A stretch of 64,000 bases of DNA. It comes from RYN-230 sp963711705. Lineage in GTDB: Bacteria; Actinomycetota; Actinomycetes; Streptosporangiales; Streptosporangiaceae. The notes beneath the pieces were generated by a model. It saw only the letters and a program-made list of their open reading frames with translations. It was not told where the DNA came from and ran no database searches. The stretch is taken from contig CAVQFM010000008.1 in the NCBI GenBank assembly GCA_963711705.1, forward strand, positions 186,001-250,000, written 5' to 3'. A program made the translations under genes and the position numbers. This document shows, in pieces, positions 1 through 7,826 of this stretch (positions within the stretch are counted from its first letter, which is position 1; the number at the start of each line of letters is the position of its first letter).

Positions 1-1010
1 AGCACCCGCACCCCGTCCGCCTCGCCCTTGGGCTCCAGGCGGCGCCGGGCGCCCTGGTAGGCGGCCAGTCCCTGGGCCACCCGGTCCGCGCGGAAGCCCA
101 GCTCGGCGCACGCGGCCGCGACCGCCGCGGCGTTCAGCGCGTTGTGCCGGCCGGGCACGTTCAGCCGCACCGGCGTGCCCGCCCCGGCCGCCCCCGCCGT
201 CACCTCGAAGCTCACGGTCATGCCGCGCGGCACGATGGCGGTGACCCGGTAGTCGGCGTCGGCGGCCGTGCCATACGTCCGCACCCGCAGGTCCCGGGCT
301 GCCGCGGCCAGCGACCGGGCACCCGGGTCGTCGGCGCACACCACCAGCAGCCCGCCCGGGCTGATGCGCTGGGTGAACGCGGCGAACGCGGCCTCGATCG
401 CGGCCAGCGACGGGTAGTTGTCCAGGTGATCGGCTTCGACGCAGGTCACGATGGCCGCCTCCGGGGAGAGCATGAGGAACGAGCCGTCGCTCTCGTCTGC
501 CTCGGCCACGAACAGCTCGCCGCTGCCCTCGTCGGCGCCCCGGCCGGTCTGGGCCAGGATGCCGCCGATCACGTAGGACGGGTCAGCGCCGCACTCCCGG
601 AGCACGGTGGTGAGCATGGAGGTGGTGGTGGTCTTGCCATGCGTGCCAGCCACCGCGACCGTGCGCCGGCCGAGCATCAGCGAGGCCAGCGCGGCCGCCC
701 GGTGCATGACCCGCAGTCCCTGCTGCTGGGCCGCGACCAGCTCGGGGTTGTCCGGCCGGATCGCGGTGGACACCACCAGGGTGTCCGCTCCGGCCACGTT
801 GGCCGCGGCGTGGCCCACGCTGACCTGGGCCCCCAGCCCGGCCAGCTCGGCCAGCAGGGCCGAGTCGGCGGCGTCGCTGCCGGACACGGTGACCCCCCGG
901 GCCAGCATGATGCGGGCGATCCCGGACATGCCCGCCCCGCCGATCCCGGTGAAGTGCACCCGGCCGAGCCGGTCCAGCGGAACCGGGTCGGTTGGGGTTA
1001 CCAGGCCCAT
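1..1010 (-). CDS. murC: UDP-N-acetylmuramate--L-alanine ligase (partial, C-terminus outside window)
   Basis: ATP-dependent ligase that adds L-alanine to UDP-MurNAc, the first peptide step of peptidoglycan synthesis in the cytoplasm. Visible: N-terminal Rossmann motif GIGGAGMSGIA about residues 18-28, the Mur-ligase ATP loop GTHGKTTT near residue 130, and the start of the C-terminal domain (RRRLEPKGEADGVRV) at the window edge. About 336 codons are present; the family is about 460-490 long. The ATG at 1010 is preceded by AGGTGA ten bases upstream, a good ribosome site. The frame is continuous with upstream murG, but I think this is caused by an indel in murG (see murG). Identity is certain from motifs. 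Confidence 0.95.
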   Translation of the reverse strand, partial: MGLVTPTDPVPLDRLGRVHFTGIGGAGMSGIARIMLARGVTVSGSDAADSALLAELAGLGAQVSVGHAAANVAGADTLVVSTAIRPDNPELVAAQQQGLRVMHRAAALASLMLGRRTVAVAGTHGKTTTTSMLTTVLRECGADPSYVIGGILAQTGRGADEGSGELFVAEADESDGSFLMLSPEAAIVTCVEADHLDNYPSLAAIEAAFAAFTQRISPGGLLVVCADDPGARSLAAAARDLRVRTYGTAADADYRVTAIVPRGMTVSFEVTAGAAGAGTPVRLNVPGRHNALNAAAVAAACAELGFRADRVAQGLAAYQGARRRLEPKGEADGVRV

Positions 1011-2393
1011 GCGATCATCCTCACCTGCCGCGCGGTCACGCGCGCCGCCTGCCGGGCCCGCCGGCTGCCGGGGTCCGGGTCCGCCGCGTAGGACCCGGGC
1101 GGGTAGGGCCCCGGTTCCCGGGGATACGGCCCCGGCGGGCCCCGCCGGCCCCGGATACGGTCCCGCGCTGCCCGGGTAGGGCCCCGGCTCGCCCGGATAC
1201 GGCGCGGGCGGCCCTGGATAGCCGCCTGGCTCCCCGGCCGTCCGGCCGTCCGGCGGCGCGGTGCGCGGGCCGGGCCGCCCGGCGGCGTGGCGGTGCCCGG
1301 CCCGCCGGGCCTGCCCGTCGCGCATGATGCCGATGACGGTTGCGGCCAGCCGGGCGTCGGTGTCCCGGTGGCCCATGGACGCGGCCGCCTGCGACATGGC
1401 CGCCACCAGCTTCGCGTCGAGCAGGATCGGCAGCAGGTCGGAGCGGATCCACTGCGGGCTCAGCTCGGCGTCGGGAATGATGAGCCCGCCGCCCGCGGCC
1501 TCGATCGGCACCGCGTTGAGCCGCTGCTCGCCGTTGCCGTGCGGCAGCGGCACATAGCACGCGGGCAGGCCCACCGCGGTGAGCTCGGCGCAGGTCATCG
1601 CGCCGCTACGGCAGATCGCGAAGTCGGCCGCGGCGTAAGCCAGGTCCATCCGGTCCACGTACGGCAGCGTGATGTACGGCGGGCCGCCCGGCGGCAGCCG
1701 GACGTCGATGTCGCTGCGCGGGCCGAGCACGTGCAGCACCTGGATGCCGGCCGCGCGGATCCACTCGGCCGCGTCGAGCACCGCGTAGTTCAGCGACCTG
1801 GCACCCTGCGAGCCACCGGTGACCAGCAGCACGGGCAGGTCAGGCCGGAGGCCGAAGTGCGCGCGGGCCTTGTCGGCCAGCGCCAGCCGGTCCAGCGTGG
1901 CGATCTCCTGGCGCAACGGGATCCCGACGTAGCTGGCATGCGGCAGCCTGGTCCCGGGCTGGCCGGTGAACACGTACCGGGTGAACCGGGCGCCGATCCG
2001 GTTGGCCAGCCCGGGCCGGGCGTTCGCTTCGTGCACCACGATCGGCACCTGGCGGCGCCGCGCGGCCAGGTATCCGGGGGTGGCCACGTAGCCGCCGAAC
2101 CCGACGAGCACCTCGGCGCCGGTCCGGTCGAGCACCTCCATCGCGGCGCTCACCGAGGAACCGAGCCGTCCCGGCACGCCGAGCAGCTCCGGGGTGACCC
2201 GCCGGGGCAGCGGCACCGGCGGGATCAGCGCGAGCTCATAACCGCGCAGCGGGACCAGCCGCGTTTCCAGCCCTCGCTCGGTGCCGAGGCAGACGATGCT
2301 GATCTGCGGATCGGCCCGGCGCAGCGCATCGGCGACGGCCAGCGCGGGCTCGATATGCCCGGCCGACCCTCCGCCTGCGAGTACGACGCTCAT
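998..2393 (-). CDS. murG: MurG glycosyltransferase with Pro/Gly/Tyr-rich C-terminal tail and an apparent frame change
   Basis: Transfers GlcNAc from UDP-GlcNAc to lipid I to give lipid II at the inner face of the membrane. Motifs: GGGSAGHIEPAL at residues 7-18, HEANARPGLANR about 120, GGSQGARSLN about 190, and a C-terminal CRSGAMTCAEL. The enzyme core ends near residue 357 (about 1323), the normal family length; a tail rich in PYPG repeats follows. Without correction the frame runs with no stop straight into murC. However, below about 1130 that frame has many A/T third bases, whereas the frame one base away has almost only G/C third bases, continues the PYP repeat theme and stops at TAA 998-1000, overlapping the murC start. 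I therefore infer a single extra base near 1128-1148. Confidence 0.85.
1008..1026 (-). promoter_or_regulatory. Ribosome binding site and start of murC inside the murG 3' end
   Basis: AGGTGA at 1026-1021 lies ten bases before ATG 1010-1008. It matches the 3' part of the consensus anti-SD complement and supports independent translation initiation of murC, even though an unbroken reading frame enters from murG. Confidence 0.6.
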
Positions 2394-2411
2394 CGCCCGG
2401 CACTCCCTCTC

Positions 2412-3707
2412 TCACCGACGCTGCCCGGGCTCGGCTGGCGCTCTCCGCCGGCCGGCCAGGCCCAGCCAGCTTAGGACGCGGAACGCCGGGCCGGGGCCAG
2501 CCTCGGCAAGGGCCTGGCTGGCGCCGGGTTCCCGCTTGGCGAAAGACATCAGCATGCCGAGGGCCACCATGGTCACCAGCAGTGACGACAGGCCGGCCGA
2601 AACGAGGGGCAGCGGGACGCCGGTGATCGGCACCAGCCCGAGCACGGCGCCGATGTTGACCAGGGCCTGGCCGACGATCCAGGCGGTGGCCGCGCCCGCG
2701 GCCAGCCGCATGAACGTGTCCTGCACCCGCCGGGCGATCCGCAGCCCGGCGTAGGCCAGCCCGCCGTACAGGAACGTCACGCACAGCGTGCCGATCAGGC
2801 CCAGTTCCTCGCCGAGGATGGCGAAGATGAAGTCGGTGGTCGAGTTGGGTACCCAGCCCCATTTCTCCCGGCTGGCGCCCAGTCCCACGCCGAACCAGCC
2901 CCCCGAGCCCAGCGCCCACTTGCCCTGGATGCTCTGCTGGTTGGGGCCGACCGGGCTGCCCGGCGGGCCCAGGTAGCCGGTCAGCCGCTTGAGCCGGTAC
3001 GGCGCGACCACGACCAGCATCAGCAGGATCAGGCCCATCATTCCCAGCATGGCCAGCATCAGGCGGCCCGGCGTGCCGATGATCCACAGCAGCGCGAGGA
3101 AGATGATCAGCAGCATGAATGTGGTGCCCAGGTCGTCACCCATCATCACCAGCAGGCTCAGCACGCCCACCCCGGGCAGCAGCGGGATGAGCAGCTGCCG
3201 CCAGTCTTCCAGCTGGCCGAGCTTCTCCTTGCGGGCCAGCAGGTCCGCGCCCCACAGCACGAACGCGAACTTGGCCAGCTCAGACGGCTGCACCTGCAGC
3301 GGGCCGACCTGCAGCCACCGGGCCCCGCCGGCCACCGTGACCCCGATGAACGGGACCAGCGCCAGCCCGAGCAGGGAGAGGAACATCAGCGGGTAGGCGG
3401 CGGCCCGGAACCGGGCCGGCGCGGACCTGGCCGCCAGCCACATGAACGGCAGCCCGATGAGCACCCCGAGCAGCTGGTGCTGCAGGCCGGTCCACGGTGA
3501 GCTGCCCGCCATCAGCCCGGTCGCGGACGACGTGGACAGCACCATGACCAGGCCGAGGGCGAGCAGCAGCGTGGTGATACCGAGCACCAGGTAGAAGGAG
3601 GTCAGCGGCCGGTCCAGGAAGGCGAGCCGGACGGCCACCCGCTCGCGCGCCTGGCTCCCCCAGGCGGCCGGCCCACGGGGCGGCGCGGCAGGCGCGGCTT
3701 GGTCCAT
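2412..3707 (-). CDS. ftsW: FtsW-type lipid II polymerase of the divisome
   Basis: SEDS-family integral membrane glycosyltransferase that polymerises lipid II at the septum with its class B PBP partner (FtsI, same cluster). 431 residues with about ten hydrophobic segments beginning near residue 38; family signatures include GGARWLQVGPLQVQPSELAK around 125-145 and STTDFIFAILGEELG around 285-300. The cytoplasmic N-terminus is Pro/Ala-rich and the C-terminal tail is Arg/Pro-rich. It is 18 bp upstream of murG, so same operon. RodA is an alternative by sequence family, but position in the division cluster favours FtsW. Confidence 0.95.
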   Translation of the reverse strand: MDQAAPAAPPRGPAAWGSQARERVAVRLAFLDRPLTSFYLVLGITTLLLALGLVMVLSTSSATGLMAGSSPWTGLQHQLLGVLIGLPFMWLAARSAPARFRAAAYPLMFLSLLGLALVPFIGVTVAGGARWLQVGPLQVQPSELAKFAFVLWGADLLARKEKLGQLEDWRQLLIPLLPGVGVLSLLVMMGDDLGTTFMLLIIFLALLWIIGTPGRLMLAMLGMMGLILLMLVVVAPYRLKRLTGYLGPPGSPVGPNQQSIQGKWALGSGGWFGVGLGASREKWGWVPNSTTDFIFAILGEELGLIGTLCVTFLYGGLAYAGLRIARRVQDTFMRLAAGAATAWIVGQALVNIGAVLGLVPITGVPLPLVSAGLSSLLVTMVALGMLMSFAKREPGASQALAEAGPGPAFRVLSWLGLAGRRRAPAEPGQRR

Positions 3708-3822
3708 GATCCCAGTCTCAGCCCCCGCCGCCGCCAGCCCACGGACATCCGCCGCGTGTCGCTGTATTGCCCCGGGGGCGGGCCCGGGGCCCCGGTCGCC
3801 AGGGCCGGCCGGGCCGGCCCGG
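3708..3822 (-). other. Intergenic gap where murD is normally located
   Basis: Only 115 bp of very GC-rich sequence separates mraY from ftsW. In most actinobacterial clusters murD (UDP-MurNAc-Ala--D-Glu ligase) lies here. No Mur-ligase motif is present in any frame of this gap, and no murD was found elsewhere in the window. Confidence 0.7.
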
Positions 3823-4884
3823 CTACTTCGGCATCCACTCCACGTAGAAGATTCCGAGGCCGAGGGCCACGAACATGGCAGAAATCAGCCAGAACCTGAT
3901 CACGATCGTGGTTTCCGCCCAGCCGACCAGCTCGAAGTGATGCTGCAGGGGCGCCATCCGGAACACCCGCCGCCCGGTCAGCTTGAACGACCCCACCTGG
4001 ATGATCACCGACATCGCGATGACCACGAACAGGCCGCCGAGAATGGCCAGCAGCAGCTGGGTCTTGGTGCACACGGCCAGCCCGGCCAGCACCCCGCCGA
4101 GGGCCAGCGACCCGGTGTCGCCCATGAAGATCCGGGCGGGCGGCGCGTTCCACCACAGGAACCCGAAGCACGCGCCGAGCACCGACGCGGCCACCACGGC
4201 GAGGTCGAGCGGGTCCCGCACGTCGTAGCAGTGCGGGGCGAGGAAGTTCGTGCAGTCGTTGCGCAGCTGCCAGTTGCCGATCAGCACGTACGCGGCCAGC
4301 ACCAGGCAGGCACAGCCGGTGGCCAGCCCGTCCAGGCCGTCGGTCAGGTTCACCGCGTTGGACGTGCCCGCGATCAGGAAGACGATCCACAGCATGAACG
4401 CGGTCACGCCGATCGACGGGCCGAAGTCGCGCAGGAACGACAGGTGCGCGTCGGCCGGGGTGATGTCGTACCCGTCAGCGAAGTGCTGCTGCACCACGAG
4501 CACCGCGAAGATCGCGCCCACCACGGCCTGGCCGGCCAGCTTGGCGCTGCTGCGCAGGCCCAGGCTGCGCTGCTTGTAGATCTTGATGAAGTCGTCGATG
4601 AAGCCGACCACGCCCAGCCCGACCATCAGCAGCATGACCAGCACCCCGGACACCGAGGGCTCCTGGCCGGTGAACACGTTGCCGACGAAGTAGCCGATGA
4701 CCGCGGCGATCACGATGACCGTGCCGCCCATGGTCGGGGTGCCGCGCTTGGTGGCGTGCCCGGCCGGCCCCTCCTCCCTGATCAGCTGGCCGTAGCCGCG
4801 CCGGGAGAAGATCCTGATGGCCAGCGGCGTGCCGAACAGCGCCAGCAGCAGCGACAGCCCGGCCGCGAGCAGGATGGTTCTCAC
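3823..4884 (-). CDS. mraY: Phospho-N-acetylmuramoyl-pentapeptide transferase
   Basis: Polytopic membrane enzyme moving phospho-MurNAc-pentapeptide from UDP onto undecaprenyl phosphate to form lipid I. 353 residues, family length, about ten hydrophobic segments. Signatures: TKRGTPTMGG at 46-55, GFIDDFIK (Asp-Asp catalytic pair) about 94-101, NAVNLTDGLDGLATG about 175-190, and a HHFELVGW motif near the C-terminus. ATG start overlaps the murF stop by four bases (ATGA), implying translational coupling. Confidence 0.97.
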   Translation of the reverse strand: MRTILLAAGLSLLLALFGTPLAIRIFSRRGYGQLIREEGPAGHATKRGTPTMGGTVIVIAAVIGYFVGNVFTGQEPSVSGVLVMLLMVGLGVVGFIDDFIKIYKQRSLGLRSSAKLAGQAVVGAIFAVLVVQQHFADGYDITPADAHLSFLRDFGPSIGVTAFMLWIVFLIAGTSNAVNLTDGLDGLATGCACLVLAAYVLIGNWQLRNDCTNFLAPHCYDVRDPLDLAVVAASVLGACFGFLWWNAPPARIFMGDTGSLALGGVLAGLAVCTKTQLLLAILGGLFVVIAMSVIIQVGSFKLTGRRVFRMAPLQHHFELVGWAETTIVIRFWLISAMFVALGLGIFYVEWMPK

Positions 4885-6269
4885 TGGGCGACCTCCCCCG
4901 TCAGCGCGAGGGCGACCCGTTCCAGCCCGGCGGAGCGAGATGCCTTCACCAGAACGACGTCTCCGGGGCCCAGGAGGTTCCGGAGCGCGTCCAGCGCGGC
5001 GTTGCCGTCGGCCGCGTGGATCAGCTCACCGGCCCACCCGGGCTCACCCTTGGCCCCGGTGAGGATGGGCGCGGCCGCCTCGCCGACCACGATCAGCCCG
5101 GCCAGCCCGGCCCGCGCGGCCAGCGCGCCGACCTCCTCGTGCCGGGCCCGGGACCGCGGGCCGAGCTCGCTCATCGGCCCGAGCACGGCGAACCCGCGGC
5201 CGCCGCGGGCCATGACCGCCACTGTGTCCAGCGCGGCCGCCACCGCCTCCGGGTTGGCGTTATACGCGTCGTTCAGCACGGTCACGCCGTCCGGCCGCTC
5301 GGTGACCTCCATCCGCCACCGGCTGCGTGCCTCCGCGGCGGACAGCCGGTCGGCGATCTCGGTCACCGGCATGCCGAGCTCGCCGGCCAGGGCCGCGGCC
5401 GCGAGGGCGTTATGAACGTTATGCTCGCCAAAAAGCCGCAGCTTAACGAGGCCTGCCCCGGAACTGGAGGCCAGCCGGAATCCCGGCCGCCCGCGGTCAT
5501 CGAGCCGGACGTCCTCGGCGCGGATGTCAGCGCCGGCCCCGCGGCCGAAGGTGACCACGCGGGCCGCGGTCCGGTCCGCCATCGCGGCCACCCGGGGGTC
5601 GTCGGCGTTGAGCAGCGCCACACCGCCGGCGGGCAGCGCGGCGGGCAGTTCGCCCTTGGCCCGGGCCACCTCGTCGATACCGCCGAACTCGCCTTCGTGC
5701 GCGCGGCCGACGCAGAGCACCACGCCGAGCCGGGGCGGGGCGATCTGGCACAGCCTGGCGATGTGCCCGGGACCGCGCGCGGACAGCTCGAGCACCAGGT
5801 ACTTCGTGTCCGGGGTGACCCGCAGCACGGTCAGCGGATGGCCGATCTCGTTGTTCCACGAGGCGCGCGGCGCCACCGTCGGCCCCAGCCCCTCGATCAG
5901 CTGCGCGGCCAGGTCCTTGGTGGTGGTCTTGCCCGCGGACCCGGTGATCCCGGCGATCTGCAGGCCGGGCCTGGTGTCCACCACGGCCCGGGCCAGCCGG
6001 GCCAGGGCGGCGGTGACGTCGGGCACCAGGATCGCCGGGGCGCCGCACGGCCGGGACGCCAGCACCGCGACCGCGCCGGCCGCCACCGCCTGGGCGGCGA
6101 AGTCGTGCCCATCGGCGCGGGCGCCGGGCAGCGCGGCGAACAGCGCGCCCGGTTCGGCCGCCCGGGAGTCGATGATCACCGGGCCGGCCACCACCGCGGC
6201 CGGGTCGGCCACCTGGTCCAGCCGGCCTCCGGTGAGCCCGGCGATGGCGCCGAGCGAGAGCGGGATCAC
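4881..6269 (-). CDS. murF: UDP-N-acetylmuramoyl-tripeptide--D-alanyl-D-alanine ligase
   Basis: Adds D-Ala-D-Ala to UDP-MurNAc-tripeptide, completing the cytoplasmic pentapeptide precursor. 462 residues, family length. Seen: ATP loop GITGSAGKTTTKDL about residues 107-120, NNEIGHPLTVL about 140, LNDAYNANPEAV about 330-341 in the C-terminal domain, and FAVLGPMSELG after it. Start overlaps the murE stop by four bases, and its stop overlaps the mraY start, so murE-murF-mraY form a tightly coupled block. Confidence 0.97.
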   Translation of the reverse strand: MIPLSLGAIAGLTGGRLDQVADPAAVVAGPVIIDSRAAEPGALFAALPGARADGHDFAAQAVAAGAVAVLASRPCGAPAILVPDVTAALARLARAVVDTRPGLQIAGITGSAGKTTTKDLAAQLIEGLGPTVAPRASWNNEIGHPLTVLRVTPDTKYLVLELSARGPGHIARLCQIAPPRLGVVLCVGRAHEGEFGGIDEVARAKGELPAALPAGGVALLNADDPRVAAMADRTAARVVTFGRGAGADIRAEDVRLDDRGRPGFRLASSSGAGLVKLRLFGEHNVHNALAAAALAGELGMPVTEIADRLSAAEARSRWRMEVTERPDGVTVLNDAYNANPEAVAAALDTVAVMARGGRGFAVLGPMSELGPRSRARHEEVGALAARAGLAGLIVVGEAAAPILTGAKGEPGWAGELIHAADGNAALDALRNLLGPGDVVLVKASRSAGLERVALALTGEVAQ

Positions 6270-7807
6270 TGACCCTCCAGGGCGCTTGCGGCGACCTCGC
6301 GGTCATCGAACGGGATCACCTTCCCGGCCACGTACTGGCCGCGCTCGTGCCCCTTGCCGGCCACCAGCACCACGTCCCCCTTGCCGGCCGCCGCGATGGC
6401 CAGGCCGATGGCGGCCGCCCGGTCCGGCTCGATGATCACCCGGCCGCGCTGGTCCGGCGGTACCCCGAGGACACCTTGCAGCATCTCAGCCAGGATCGCC
6501 AGCGGGTCCTCGGACCGGGGGTTGTCGCTGGTCAGGATAGCCAGGTCGGCGAGGGACACGGCAGCCGCACCCATCAGCGGGCGCTTGGCCCGGTCCCGGT
6601 CGCCGCCGCAGCCCAGCACGATGGCGAGCTGGCCCTGGGTGACCGGGCGCAGCGCACGCAGCACGGCCTCGACCGCGCCGGGCTTGTGCGAGTAGTCCAC
6701 CAGGACCGTGAAGTCCTGGCCGGCGTCGACCCGCTCCAGGCGTCCGGGCACGCCCGGGCAGGCGGACACTCCGGCGACCGCGGCCGCCAGGCTGACCCCG
6801 GCCTCGACCAGCGCGACGATCGCGCCGAGCGCGTTGGCCACGTTGAACGGGCCGGGCAGCGCGATCGAGGCGTCGGCGGACACCCCGCCCGGGCCGATGA
6901 TCCGGAACGTGCTCCCGTCCGCGCCGGAGCGCACGTCCTCGGCCCGCCAGTCGGCGGACCGGTCCCCGGCCGCGGAGAACGTCGTGGTCGGGATCTTCGG
7001 CGCGGCGGCCAGCTTGCGGCCCCACGGGTCGTCGAGATTCACCACCCCGGCCCGGGCGAAGCCGGGCGTGAACAAGCTGGCCTTGGCCGCGAAGTAGTCA
7101 TCCATCCCGGCGTGGAAGTCCAGGTGATCCTGGGACAGGTTGGTGAACACGGCCACGTCGTAGGAGGTGCCCGCGACCCGGCCCAGGGTCAGCGCGTGGC
7201 TGGACACCTCCATGGCCGCGGCGGTCACCCCACGCTGCACCATCCTGGCCAGCAGCGCCTGCAGGTCGGTGGCCTCCGGGGTGGTCAGCTCACTCGCGGT
7301 GACCTCCCCGGCCACCCGGGTTTCCACCCCGCCGGCCAGGCCGGTCAGGTGCCCGGCCATCCGCAGCCCGGATTCCAGCAGGTAGGTGGTGGTCGTCTTG
7401 CCGCTGGTGCCGGTCACGCCGATGAGTGTCAGCTGGCGGGACGGGTGGCGGTACACCCAGGAGGCGACCTCGCCCAGCCGGGCCCGCGGGTCGGCCACCA
7501 CGAACACCGGCAGCCCGCAGTGCGCGGCCAGGCTCTTGCCGTCCTGGTCGGTGAGCACGGCCACCGCGCCCGCGCCGGCCGCGTCGTCGCAGAACCGCGC
7601 GCCGTGGTGGTTGCGGCCCGGCAGCGCGGCGTACAGGTACCCGGGCCGGACCCGGCGCGAGTCGTGGGCCACCCCGGACACCGAGACCGGGCCGCCTGGC
7701 CCGCCGAACGGGTCAGGGCCCGCCCGCCCAGTGCTCACGCCCAGCAGCATGGCGAGTTCGGAGAGCGGACGCGGCGGGATGTCGCGAGGAAGGAGAGCCG
7801 CAGGCAC
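6266..7807 (-). CDS. murE: UDP-N-acetylmuramoyl-tripeptide synthetase (MurE)
   Basis: Adds the third residue (diaminopimelate or lysine) to UDP-MurNAc-L-Ala-D-Glu. 513 residues. Motifs: GVTGTSGKTTTTYLLESGL about 133-151, a central TTPEATDLQALLARM, HDSRRVRPGYLYAALPG in the N-terminal UDP-binding domain, and SDNPRSEDPLAIL in the C-terminal domain; the DNPR pattern is the known meso-diaminopimelate specificity motif, so a DAP peptidoglycan is inferred. GTG start at 7807, 19 bp after the ftsI stop; a clear Shine-Dalgarno is only weak (AGAGG about 12 bases upstream). Confidence 0.96.
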   Translation of the reverse strand: MPAALLPRDIPPRPLSELAMLLGVSTGRAGPDPFGGPGGPVSVSGVAHDSRRVRPGYLYAALPGRNHHGARFCDDAAGAGAVAVLTDQDGKSLAAHCGLPVFVVADPRARLGEVASWVYRHPSRQLTLIGVTGTSGKTTTTYLLESGLRMAGHLTGLAGGVETRVAGEVTASELTTPEATDLQALLARMVQRGVTAAAMEVSSHALTLGRVAGTSYDVAVFTNLSQDHLDFHAGMDDYFAAKASLFTPGFARAGVVNLDDPWGRKLAAAPKIPTTTFSAAGDRSADWRAEDVRSGADGSTFRIIGPGGVSADASIALPGPFNVANALGAIVALVEAGVSLAAAVAGVSACPGVPGRLERVDAGQDFTVLVDYSHKPGAVEAVLRALRPVTQGQLAIVLGCGGDRDRAKRPLMGAAAVSLADLAILTSDNPRSEDPLAILAEMLQGVLGVPPDQRGRVIIEPDRAAAIGLAIAAAGKGDVVLVAGKGHERGQYVAGKVIPFDDREVAASALEGQ

Positions 7808-7826
7808 GCGCCGAGGTTACCTCTGA

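Noticed and set aside
1..2393. A genuine MurG-MurC fusion enzyme
   Set aside because: The frame is open, but third-base composition and the continued PYP repeat favour a one-base insertion, with MurG ending at TAA 998-1000. Kept only as a finding to check.
3706..5415. Long plus-strand open frame antisense to mraY and murF
   Set aside because: Stop-free antisense frames are common at this GC content; the amino-acid composition is Arg/Gly/His-rich without motifs and the other strand carries clear Mur enzymes.
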